DNA of 64,000 nt. Source: Botryosphaeria dothidea (lineage: Eukaryota > Ascomycota > Dothideomycetes > Botryosphaeriales > Botryosphaeriaceae). The first letter of the stretch is position 1. Every line of letters begins with the position of its first letter. The notes below the pieces were generated by a model that worked only from the letters and a program-made list of their open reading frames with translations, was not told the DNA's origin and did no database searches. The position numbers were made by a program, and so were the translations under genes. The DNA is taken from positions 2,604,001 to 2,668,000 of the forward strand of contig WWBZ02000016.1 in the NCBI GenBank assembly GCA_011503125.2, written 5' to 3'. Below are positions 55,318 through 64,000 of this stretch, in pieces.

Positions 55318-56136
55318 ATGTCTTCCGAAACGAACAATGACGCTCTTATCCACTCGTCGGATCCTGAACACCCGGCCAACCTGATCTGTGAGCTGTGCCG
55401 CAAGTTCTATACCTTGGGCTGGGTAGGGTTGCACACTGAGCCCAACACCCACGAGCTCTGCTGCTGCTAACCACCACCCATCAGGTCACCGGCACTGGCG
55501 GCGGAACGAGCATCAGGCAGCATGACCACATCTTCATTGCGCCCTCGGGCGTGCAGAAGGAGCTGATGAAGCCCACCGACATGTTTGTCATGGATTTCAA
55601 CTCTCGCGAATACCTGCGCAAGCCCCAAGTCCTCAAGCCCTCGGCCTGCACTCCTCTATTCCTTGCTGCCTTCAACAAGGGCGCTGGATGCTGTATTCAT
55701 ACCCATTCGCAATGGGCCGTACTGATCACCTTGCTTGTCGAGCGTGACTTCGGTAGCGACGCTTGCTTTGAGATCGAGATGATCGAACAGATTAAGGGAA
55801 TTCCCAAGGGCCGCGGCAAGCAAGGTAACCTGGGCTACTTCGACCGTTTGCGCATTCCGATCATCGAGAATACTGCCCACGAGGAGGACCTGGCGGATAC
55901 CCTGGAGACTGCGATGGAGAAGTACCCCGACACCTATGCTATCCTCGTGCGGAGGCACGGAATCTACGTATGGGGAGACAATGTGCACAAGGCCAAGACT
56001 CAGTGTGAGAGGTGAGTGGAACTGATCTTGCTGAGTCCCCAGCCGCAACACTGACAAAGAGCGTTCCGACAGTTTGGACTACATTTTCCAGCTCGCCGTA
56101 GAGATGAAGAAATTGGGACTTCCGTGGACCAAGTAA
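55318..56136 (+). CDS. MDE1: Methylthioribulose-1-phosphate dehydratase
   Basis: Three exons, 55318-55422, 55485-56011 and 56073-56136, give 231 residues. The first junction restores [19 protein letters not shown], the signature of the class II aldolase fold in this enzyme. [11 protein letters not shown] follows. The zinc ligands lie in CIHTHSQWA (His107 and His109) and in RRHGIYVWG, with the acidic pair in HEEDLAD nearby. The enzyme dehydrates 5-methylthioribulose-1-phosphate in the cytosolic methionine salvage pathway. The first intron has a textbook GCTAACC branch. Length and domain order match the family. Confidence 0.95.
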
Positions 56137-56490
56137 TTTGGGCCATTCAAGTGCAAGCGTCATATACCCAACCATACTGTCAATTATTCGAACTTCCTGC
56201 GAAGTTGGGCCGCTTTGGAATGAAATGACAGATGGCTGCTAGGCATTTGCCTATCATACTTAACGCCTGACCCTAACTTTACGGTTGGCTTGTAATTCTC
56301 CCGTAGTTTCTAATGGCACAGCTGAACAAGTGAGCCACTGTACTGCTGCAACGCAGTCGGAAGACCTATTCAGGCTCAGTGGCACCCATCCAAACCTGGG
56401 AATTCGCGCTTGCAAATTTGAAGCGGGATATATTGCATTACTAGTTTCGCAATCGTGTCTTTCTAATATCACACGATTGGTCGCGCTAAT
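56137..56490. other. Intergenic between MDE1 and the quinone reductase extension
   Basis: 354 bp between converging genes, measured to the downstream stop of the extended frame. No feature was recognised. Confidence 0.5.
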
Positions 56491-56658
56491 TCACATTATG
56501 GAGCATTTCACAGGGAGGCCACAAGGACCTTCCTTCTCCTTCTTCTGAGGCTCATTTGGAGACGTCTTTGCCTGCTGCTGTGTGCCAGCAGGGGCATCAT
56601 CCTTCTTCTCAGCGCCGGTAGTCGCGCCATTGGTGGCCTCGGCCTTGCCTTCATCTAG
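56491..56658 (-). other. In-frame readthrough extension ending in a CaaX box
   Basis: Directly after the TGA at 56661-56659, the same frame continues with CTA GAT and stays open for 55 codons to a TGA at 56493-56491. It begins LDEGKAEATNG, is rich in Lys, Glu, Thr and Gly with no hydrophobic core, and ends GPCGLPVKCSIM. CSIM is a CaaX prenylation motif (Met favours farnesylation). The Cys six residues upstream of the CaaX Cys could be palmitoylated. The context TGA CTA G is the known efficient readthrough consensus. No GT-AG intron of normal length could remove the stop, because suitable GT dinucleotides lie within about 40 nt of it. Confidence 0.75.
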
Positions 56659-57409
56659 TCACGCGAAGTTGACCTTGGAGATGACCTCGTAGAAGGCCTT
56701 GCCCTGAGCCTGAGCCAGCTCAAGCTCCTTCTGCGACGGCTGGCGCGAACCATCGCCAGCGGAGAAGGTACCGGCACCCCAAGGAGAGCCGCCGCGGACT
56801 TCGGACAGGTCGGACAGCAGAGCGAAGGTGTGCTTGTAGCCGAGAGGAACGTAGACCAAGCCGTGGTGGGTAAGAGTCGACATGGCAGCGATAGCGGTGC
56901 TCTCCTGGCCACCTCCCAACGTGCCGGTGCTGATGAACAGACCGGCGTACTTGCCCCAGAAGGCACCGGTAGCCCACTGGCCACCGGTCCTGTCCCAGAA
57001 AGCCTTCCACTGGGCGGGGAAGTTGCCGTACCTCGTGGGGATGCCGAACAGGAAAGCATCGTATTGCTCAAGCTCCTTGGGGTCATCCAGAGTCTTGATG
57101 GAGGTATCCTTGGGCGGGGCGTGCATTTTGGCGAGAACACCATCGGGGAGCGTCTCGGGGATTCTGACGAGGGGTCAATGCATGTTTTCGTCACGGGAGG
57201 AGTAGTAACGTACTGGAAGATGTCGACGGAGCCGCCAGCAGCCTCAATGCCTTTCTTCTCAGCCTCGGCCAGGGTCTTGATGTGACCGTACATCGAATAC
57301 TGTTGCGAGAGGACGATGTTAGCTTGTGTTTCACCGAGGATACCATGATGTGAGGTCAAACGGGAGCAGCGGGGTAACTCACGAAGACAATAGCGATCTT
57401 GGGAGCCAT
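56659..57409 (-). CDS. Flavodoxin-like NAD(P)H:quinone oxidoreductase (WrbA/Ycp4/Pst2 family)
   Basis: Three exons, 57409-57383, 57299-57214 and 57163-56659, give 205 residues to the first stop. Splicing joins MAPKIAIVF to YSMYGHIKTLAEAEKKGIE, forming the FMN phosphate loop, and VDIFQ to IPETLPDGVLAKM. FLFGIPTRYGNFPAQWKAFW and FISTGTLGGGQESTA are the other FMN-binding signatures of the type IV family. The SPWGAGTFSAGDGSRQPS loop is also typical. The enzyme reduces quinones by two electrons using FMN, limiting redox cycling. The first stop follows KVNFA, the usual end of the short family members. The frame continues beyond it into a CaaX-terminated tail (56491-56658). A longer product of 261 residues would be close in length to yeast Ycp4, which carries such a tail as I recall. 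Confidence 0.93.
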
Positions 57410-57508
57410 TTTTGCGGATAATTTGAGGACTGGGGGGAGAGTTGGAAGTAACAGAGGTGGATTGAAGCAGGTAGGTCCTTGATGCACTCCGCTGGCGGCC
57501 GGGGGCTC

Positions 57509-57515
57509 TATTTAA
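57509..57515 (-). promoter_or_regulatory. TATA-like element of the quinone reductase gene
   Basis: TTAAATA on the minus strand, 100-106 bp before the start codon at 57409. Weak match. Confidence 0.35.
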
Positions 57516-59360
57516 CCCGCAATGGATGAGGGCAGAGCTGTTGCATCATGATTCGTGCGCACAGGCCTCAGGCAGGCGGTAAATATGGCTAGCGGGCAAT
57601 TTACAATCCCGACGACGTGCTTAACAAATTCTTACCAATCCCTAGCAACGCTCCAGCCTCACCGCTCGACAGCAATTTACCCTTCCGCGCTGCCACTCCC
57701 TGACCCGGCCACCGCCGTGTGTTGCCGCGCCCGCGATGATTGTTTACTTTCTGTGTCGAGCGGCTACGTTCCGCGCGCTGCTTATTTGGTTTAGGCGTTG
57801 CTGATTCGACGCCCCGAGCTGCTGACACAGCAAGGTGCTTAACTAATAGCCCTTACAGTAAGAAAGATACCCGTTTGCAGCAAGGTCGAGTGTGGCCCAA
57901 GCTTTAGTTCGTACCCGCAGCGGCCGTCTCCCCGCCCTGATCATTACGCTGCGGGGCACTGCAGTCGAGCACCCCTTGTCAGCTTGTCTCGCCGAGCAGA
58001 CTCGATCCATCGGGCCCATCAAGAGCGCTCATCGGGTCAAACGCCGGACAATCGTGCTTTTTACGAGCCCCACACGCTCTACGACATGTGCACCCGACTC
58101 AGGTCGTCGGTGCAATCTGCCCATTTTCGCCTCAAACAGGGCAATTGCTGCCGCTGTGATCCGCAAGACGCGTCCAATTACCGCTCCTATGATGCTGGTC
58201 TTCGCGTGGTTCGGGAAGCTTCCTTTCTTCGGAATTCTGAGATAGGTAAGGGCGTGTCCTAGATAGGCGTTGTGTGCGGTAATTCAACGAGCCCACAAGG
58301 AGGTCCTGAGCAACTCTGGGCCCAACGATGTACTTAGATACTCCAAGTCAATCTACCACCGTCACTTCCGGGTGCGATGCTTACTCATTTGCCAGGTTTT
58401 TGTATGACGTCCGAGGCCGAGAGAAATTGCAATTGTCCACCCCCTCCCTATAAAGGGATATGTCCGAAGAAAGATCCGATCTGGACTCCGCCACGCCTCC
58501 TGCAGCTTGCCGAAGAAACGGTCCCCACCCATGTTTTCCAGGTGTCGAAGTAGGCTGGATAAGCAGCCAATTAACGCCGCTTTATACCGGTGGCTATACG
58601 GGCGGAACCCTGCCCCATTGTCAGCAGCATTGGAGAGGCGCTTTATCTGTCCTGGCTTTGCAGGCTGCAGCTCGGTTCCCACGCACAGCTCATACTTGTC
58701 TTTAAAATACTTGGTCCCCAAATATAATTGAAACGGGCGAACTGCTTCTCATGTACGCCGATGTATTCCGTAGACAGGTTGCATACCGGTCGAGTTAGTG
58801 AGTGCCGTGGATTTACAGTTTCACAGTCCTAGTAGTAAGCGCCCCATACTACATCAAGGCCGCTATGGGGAGTCGACGCATTCATCCGGATAGCTTTGTC
58901 ACCAGGACCATGCAACACTCGCGTCCGAACGATTGCTTCGACTCCCGTGGCAGTCATAACATGGCCTTTACCTACCTTGTCTATTTGTCTGTCGAAATTT
59001 CGCATTCGGCGCTGGGGCTGACTGTCGGCTGCAGCCCCCTCTGTAGGACAGGTCCCCAAGCAGAGCCATACCAATGCAAATGCCTTGCTGTCCCTGCGTA
59101 TTTCTGCAAAAACTTTGGCAACCCTGCGTCATTTAAATTTGCAATCCTATAGTGGAACAACCATGCGATGGAACATTCTACGCCGTTCTCCCGCAACTTA
59201 ATTTTCGACACACGCAAACTTACTGGAAACAATATTGCCCAAAGATTGACATAGCAGTATGGGGTTGAAAGCAGACTGAGACGGATAAATTGTGCAATAT
59301 ATATGTTGCCGGCAAAATCTTTCCTCACAAAGGAGTTTGATCTGGTTCTACAGTGACATC
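57516..59360. other. Intergenic, 1.85 kb
   Basis: Short ORFs on both strands lack motifs and splice partners. No repeat was recognised before the tRNA. Confidence 0.5.
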
Positions 59361-59444
59361 GGTTCTATAGTGTAGTGGGTAGCACTCGGGATTCTGAAGC
59401 ATCAGAACATTCCCGCAACCTCAGTTCGATCCTGGGTAGGACCT
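59361..59444 (+). tRNA. tRNA-Gln (anticodon CUG) with a 12-nt intron
   Basis: Acceptor GGTTCTA pairs with TAGGACC (59437-59443), with one G-T pair. The D arm is GTGTAGTGGGTAGCAC. Anticodon stem CGGGA (59387-59391) pairs with TCCCG (59411-59415). The anticodon is CTG at 59394-59396. The variable loop is CAAC. T arm CTCAG/CTGGG holds loop TTCGATC. The discriminator is T59444. The extra 12 nt at 59398-59409 sit after position 37, the canonical intron site. TTCTGA in the loop is complementary to TCAGAA, which lies inside the intron (59402-59407). This forms the anticodon-intron helix required by tRNA endonuclease. Confidence 0.93.
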
Positions 59445-59450
59445 ACTTCC

Positions 59451-59455
59451 TTTTT
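59451..59455 (+). terminator. RNA polymerase III terminator
   Basis: A TTTTT run begins 7 nt after the tRNA 3' end. Confidence 0.8.
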
Positions 59456-60266
59456 GTTTTGTTGGATTGAGTTGTGGATCGTTGACTGCCGGTAGGTGGT
59501 TGCGTGGATGAGGAATATACGCGAGTGAAGGCTCTGGTCGGTGTAACTCCACGACTGTCAACAGGCGTGGTTCTTGGAACAGCCGAGCTCACTGCTATTT
59601 TGAACTTGAGAACACCAGAAACATTTTGCCGAGGGTTGAACTACTCGTTTGTCTGACTGCTAGAGAGCGGAATGGTTTCTAAGATGTGGGGCCAGAATAT
59701 AAAATTTTCAGCACGGGCTTTTAGGACGGGAAAGTTTGGCTGAGGCCCTTGCGTGCGCGCCTGGGTGGTAAAGAAAGCAGCACTTGGTATTCACCCGACC
59801 ATTCAGTGATTAGTTTGAACCAAGCGTTGTTCATGGCCTTTCTGCAGCGACCGCAGCCGGCCCAAGACGACTCGAACGTGAAATTAGAAGACACAATGCT
59901 GAGAGCAAAAGTTCACTTCGGCGAACTACGTGCATATGAACCGGGTTAGCAAGAAGTTGACAGACGATCGACTAGAGCATTTTTCAGACTCTTTCAGTTC
60001 GAGGACAAAGTGAATACGAATGAGTTGTATTGCAAGTGAAGGTGCTGAAGGACATGATGACACGCGAGACGTGCCTTTGCGAGGGCGCACGTGCCCTAGC
60101 GCGGCCCTTGGCAATTACGCTCAGGACGCCAAATTCTCATCCTGCCCGCATCGCACACACGACACCTCCACACGCCTTTACGCGCCCATATCACTACAAC
60201 CCATTCCTTGGACCCCACACCACTCTTGGAACCCATCGACCGCGACCGGCATGCCTCAGTGAGGTC
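59456..60266. other. Intergenic, leads into RRN3
   Basis: 811 bp between the tRNA terminator and the RRN3 start. The frame of RRN3 is open upstream to about 60030 but has no ATG before 60267. The last 150 bp is rich in C and A. No other gene was seen. Confidence 0.5.
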
Positions 60267-62337
60267 ATGGTCTCACTCACCGCTCCTGTCGCGGCTCTGC
60301 CGTCGGCCACCGTTAAGGCGGCAATTTCAGGCCCCAGCCTCAAGCGCAAGCACTCCGACTCCGACAACGAAGGCCAGATGGCTACCGCTATCAAGCGACC
60401 AAGAGTCTCTTTCGATCCGAATGTCGATATTCGCCTATTGGAGGACTATAACGAGAAGGGCATCGAGCTCATTCGCGAAGAGGTGCGACGCGCCATCGAT
60501 AAGCATGTCGCAGGTGACAGCGCGTCCTATGATGAGATCAAGACCCTCTTCAAGTCTCGTCCCACTGCTAGCGCTGCTCCATCCACGAAGCTACTGAGCA
60601 AGTACGTGGTTGCTTTGATTGGCAACGTGAGCTTGCTCAACAAGAACTGCTCCGGATTGGTCCATGCGATACTTGACTGCCAATGGTTGGCACGAGATGA
60701 AGCCTTCAAGCGACTTTACGTGACCTTGCTTGCCAGCTTAATGTCGGCACATGGTGGTTACACTGGCTCGGTTCTCCAGTCACTCGCGAAGCATTTCTAC
60801 GGAGGTGTGTAGACCTACACATTTCGCAGCGAGCATTGCTCCCGCTGACGACTTAGCAGTCCCCTCTCCGAACACCCGTCATGAAACGGACCCGCCAGTG
60901 ACGCGTCTCGAACTTCGCCAACGGGTGCACGAAACGTTGAGACGCCTTCTCAAACTGATTCCGTCTGCAAGTGGTGTTCTCACAAATATCTTGGCATCAA
61001 CCTTTCCTACCACACAAGACACTGCCAAGGTATACCTTACGTATCTCAACAACCTCATGGAGGTGACAGAGTATGCGCCGGAGCTTCAAGGTACTGTGCT
61101 GGCTCTGATCACGGAGAAGCTGGTCAAACTGGATGTCCAGATTCAAGTCGACATGGAGGATCTTGAAGAGGAACTCGAGGAGTCTGTTCTACAACAGGCC
61201 CTATACAAGCTTGAAGAAGACAACGAAGAGGACGAAGGCTCCGATGTGGAAGACGAAGAAGACAACAGCGACTACGAATCGTCCAGCGATGACGGCATGG
61301 ACAATGACCAGAAGCGCATTCAAGAACTCCGCGACTCAGTCGGCAAGATGGATGCCATTCTGGATATTCTTTTTGAATATTACCATCGCATATTCGTCAA
61401 GAGCGCGCACGTCGATGCGCAGCAGACTTTCGAATTCTTGATCTCACAGTTCAAGAACATCATTTTGCCAACCTATCGCTCCCGACACACGCAGTTTCTC
61501 CTCTTCCACTTCGCGCAATCCTCCCCCGTATTCATCGCGCAATTTTCAAGCGTGTGTGCCGAGTTAGCATTCGACAAGACCCGTCCTCAGATCATGCGGC
61601 TCGCCGCGGCCGCTTATCTAGCAAGCTTCATCGCACGTGGCGCCCATGTGCCAAGGGACACTGTTCGTCAAATATTCGTTATTCTTGGACAGAACCTTGA
61701 TTACTTCCGCCAGAACCATGAAGCCAATTGCAAAGGACCGGATCTACGACGCTACAGCAACTACTATGCTCTGTCGCAGGCTTTACTGTACATATTTTGC
61801 TTTCGCTGGCGTGACCTCATCACCAGCGAGACGGACAGTTATGCCGAAGACGAAGAAATTCTTTTTCAAGGCGGAGATCTAGCCTGGCTACCAGGTATCA
61901 AGGAGATGATGCGGGGCAATATTTACTCTAAGTTCAACCCACTCAAAGTCTGCTCTCCAGGTGTGGTCACGCAATTCGCACGCATCGCGCACCACCTTCG
62001 CTTCCTCTATGTTTTCCCTCTTCTCGAGACCAATAAGCGGCTGCGTCTCGCACGGAATATTTCGGCCTCGGTTATGTACGGCGTACAAGAGAGAGAGACG
62101 GCCCTGACAGCGAAGAACAGTGAAAGTGCGCTCCAGCTGGATTCTTATTTCCCTTTCGACCCGTACAATCTCCCGAGAAGTAAGCGATGGATGAAAGGCG
62201 ATTACAATGAGTGGAAGAGCATCCCCGGCCTCGACGAGGAAGAGGCAGAAGATTACAGCGACTCAGATTCGCAGGCGGACGAATCTGAAGATGAGGAGAA
62301 CTTTGAGGAAGGTACCGCCACTGAGGCCAGCACATGA
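60267..62337 (+). CDS. RRN3: RNA polymerase I transcription initiation factor RRN3
   Basis: Two exons, 60267-60804 and 60860-62337, give 671 residues. The start MVSLTAPVAALPSATVKA is the first in-frame ATG. A basic KRKHSDSDNEG patch is followed by VSFDPNVDIRLL and the HEAT-like body: STKLLSKYVVALIGNVSLLN, CQWLARDEAFKRLYVTLL, and after the junction FYGVPSPNTRH. An acidic loop (EEDNEEDEGSDVEDEEDN) interrupts the repeats, as in the family. It is followed by MDAILDILFEYYHRIF, LLFHFAQSSPVFIAQF, YSNYYALSQALLYIFCFRW and the conserved C-terminal FPFDPYNLPRSKRW. The tail is acidic. Rrn3 bridges RNA polymerase I to the core factor at the rDNA promoter and is a growth-control point through phosphorylation. 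Converges on the small protein gene downstream. Confidence 0.95.
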
Positions 62338-62724
62338 ACAGCGCTTTGTCCGCATGGGACTGGATTCAATATGGGTTAGGAGTTTTGGTTTCACGGAAAG
62401 ATTCCCTGTCAAGCGCGGAGTTTGGAAAATCAAAAGTTAGCGATAACGGTCACGCAACGGCTTTCTAGGATTGTTATTAATAGGCAGGCGATGGGAGAGT
62501 TGGTTTTGTAGATAGGCCTACGGAAAGGGCGGGAGGTTGTGCTTCTGCATAGGTCCCTGGACAACCCAAGCGCGGTGACAGATAAATAGAGAAATCATTC
62601 CAGAAAAGCAGCAGCAAAGGTGAGGCTAATCGACCGAGGTCTGTAGCATCATTTCCGTGGTAAACAGATTTTTGTAGATCATTGCTCGTTGCCAATTTAA
62701 CCCGATTCCAACGCTGCTTGCCCC
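62338..62724. other. Intergenic between converging genes
   Basis: 387 bp between the stops of RRN3 (+) and the small glycine-rich protein gene (-). Nothing was recognised. Confidence 0.5.
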
Positions 62725-63166
62725 TTATTTCAGCCCAAGAGGATTGCTTGCACTGCCTTTCGCACCGCCTGTAAGTCCCTGCGTCTTGGACTTCAATATA
62801 GCGGCACTCTGGGTAGAGCCGCCTGGGAGGCCGAGAGGGTTTGAGGCAGTGGGAGCGCGACGGCCAGAGGCGTGGGTGGCGTCCTTGATGCCGTTGCCGT
62901 AGCCGCGGACGCCGTCGCCCCAACCACGAGTCGTACCAGAAATTCTAGAGGTTAAACTCGAGTCAGCGCGAGGGCGTGAGGGAAAGGGATTGCCGTCGAG
63001 ATCGTGGGGAAAGCCCAAGAAGGAAGGGAGCGCACCCGTTGCCGATGCCTCGACCAACGCCGGAGACGCCGTTGCCCACACTATTGACGATGCCGCCCAC
63101 GAAGCCGCCGGCGCCGGCAACGGCGCCCTGGACTTGGCGGTTGAGCCAGTTGTCGTTAGGAGCCAT
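62725..63166 (-). CDS. Small glycine-rich protein, function unknown
   Basis: Two exons, 63166-63036 and 62944-62725, separated by a 91-nt intron, give 116 residues. The first exon reads MAPNDNWLNRQVQGAVAGAG and then GVSGVGRGIGN. After the junction comes GISGTTRGWGDGVRGYGNGI. The whole central part is a run of short G-hydrophobic-G units, compatible with glycine-zipper packing against membranes. The C-terminal half carries the same motif twice, ASNPLGLPGG and ASNPLGLK at the very end. There is no classical signal peptide. I do not recognise the family; the clean splicing and motif repetition argue that it is a real gene. It is divergent from a possible gene at the right edge. Confidence 0.75.
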
Positions 63167-63949
63167 GTTTTAGAAATTGCGATTCGTGCTGTGTGCGAGA
63201 GAAGAATTGAAGCAGTGCGCTGGCAGTCTGGAGTTGCAAGCAAGATATCTAGATGTCTGGGGCTGACATCATCCGTGGCGAGTGCCCAGCTGTGAGTGGC
63301 CAGGCGGCATTCGTGTGGCACGGTCCGTGCGCTATTCGAAACGGTACGATCCCTGTCGCGGATCGCGCGCGACAGCTCCCTTCAACGCGGACCCTTTCCT
63401 TTTCCTCGACCTCGCAGCCTGTCGCAGCCGCTCCACCAGTCGAAACCCTCACGCCTGCGCCTGCCCTGACCAGCGCATTTCAGCCCCGCCGTCGCGCCGT
63501 CGCAGCCTGTCCGCGCGCGCATTGTCCCCGCGGCTCACCTCGCTGCGAGTGGACGAATAGCGCCATCCGTTGCCGCCGCCCGACCCGTGATATATTGATA
63601 TCCGTCCGGCGGCCCTGCGACTCTGCTTCTGTTTCCCTGGGCCAAACCTCAAGTTCCATGGAGCCATGCGCAGAATCACGCCGCGACCTCTGAATCAGCT
63701 GTTTTTCGCGTAGCTGCACTTTCCACTTCTGTAAGTCACCGCCCGTCGCTTCCTTTTCCGCCAGCAGCTGTACTTCCCTTTTCCCCACCAACTACCACCC
63801 CGACAAGCTTCTACCGAAGATCCACCATGACTACTCTTTGCACAGTCTCCTAAATTCCAACCAACTGCATCTCTGTTCACCTCAGCTTCGCGACCTGTAC
63901 ACCTGCCGACCATGCCGGTCAGCGAGCCGGCGTGGAAGGTCCACGCGAG
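63167..63949. other. Intergenic, possible promoter of a rightward gene
   Basis: CT-rich tracts at about 63400-63430 and 63745-63800 resemble fungal leader regions for a plus-strand gene. A short upstream ORF starts at 63826. Confidence 0.35.
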
Positions 63950-64000
63950 ATGCACGACGAGCCTGGGGAAGCTTACGAAAGACATGATATCTTGGCCGCT
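63950..64000 (+). CDS. Possible 5' end of a gene cut by the right edge
   Basis: ATG at 63950 opens a frame reading MHDEPGEAYERHDILAA up to the window end. The same frame is open upstream to at least 63880. A competing ATG at 63913, in the better context GACCATG, opens another frame (MPVSEPAWKVHARCTTSL). There is too little sequence to choose or to name a family. Confidence 0.25.
   Translation, partial: MHDEPGEAYERHDILAA

Noticed and set aside
56659..56700. An intron that would remove the TGA before the CaaX tail
   Set aside because: The acceptor CTAG exists, but the nearest GT dinucleotides give introns of under about 40 nt, and a longer one would delete the conserved end of the enzyme.
58362..58721. 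A 119-codon minus-strand ORF
   Set aside because: It has no ATG at its start, no motif and no splice sites.
58921..58960. A possible tRNA B-box (GCTTCGACTCCC)
   Set aside because: No acceptor or anticodon stem can be formed around it.

Overview
The window looks like nuclear DNA of a filamentous ascomycete (Pezizomycotina; a Dothideomycete would fit, but this is inference). Genes are dense and lie on both strands. They carry short introns of about 42-91 nt, with a few of 171-225 nt, bounded by GTANGT-type donors and YAG acceptors, often with a CTAAC-like branch point. The proteins are typical fungal housekeeping products. Every multi-exon model was assembled by hand from splice signals and reading-frame phase, and each sums to a multiple of three with family-conserved sequence across the junctions.

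Layout. 1-1.7 kb: the end of an SNF2-type helicase cut by the left edge, an unrecognised minus-strand exon, and a diverged 81-bp repeat. 1.7-6.7 kb: NOP12 (-) and an Sds3/Dep1 histone deacetylase subunit (+), divergent. 8-26 kb: three C2H2 zinc-finger genes (8.1-11.3 -, 12.6-16.5 -, 24.3-26.0 +), interspersed with an unknown protein (18.8 +) and the divergent ER-membrane pair SPC2 (-)/EMC3 (+). 26.5-32.7 kb: PPE1 (+), UTP23 (-), DUF726 protein (+). 34.5-35.8 kb: secreted alpha/beta hydrolase (+). 37.6-47.7 kb: intronless SF3B1/HSH155 (-), TEL2 (-), UBA3 (+), CBS-domain protein (+). 50.4-57.4 kb: PWWP/IBD-like chromatin protein (+), NmrA-like reductase (-), MDE1 (+), WrbA/Ycp4-type flavodoxin-like quinone reductase (-). 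59.4 kb: tRNA-Gln(CUG) with an intron. 60.3-63.2 kb: RRN3 (+) and a small glycine-rich protein (-). A further gene may begin at the right edge.

Several genes serve ribosome and RNA production (NOP12, UTP23, RRN3, SF3B1, tRNA-Gln), chromatin (Dep1/Sds3, PWWP), ER membrane biogenesis (SPC2, EMC3) and signalling or modification (PPE1, TEL2, UBA3). No secondary-metabolite cluster, transposon ORF, CRISPR array or viral gene was seen.

The strongest unusual signal is at 56491-56661. The quinone reductase ends in TGA followed by CTAG, a known leaky-stop context. The same frame then runs 55 more codons and ends in a CaaX prenylation box (CSIM). This suggests that stop-codon readthrough makes a second, membrane-anchored isoform. 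Others: a 6-nt microexon inside the nucleotide-binding loop of UBA3; a 12-bp palindrome shared by two divergent promoters, with its 8-bp core in a third; and SF3B1 pocket residues that predict natural insensitivity to pladienolide-type inhibitors.
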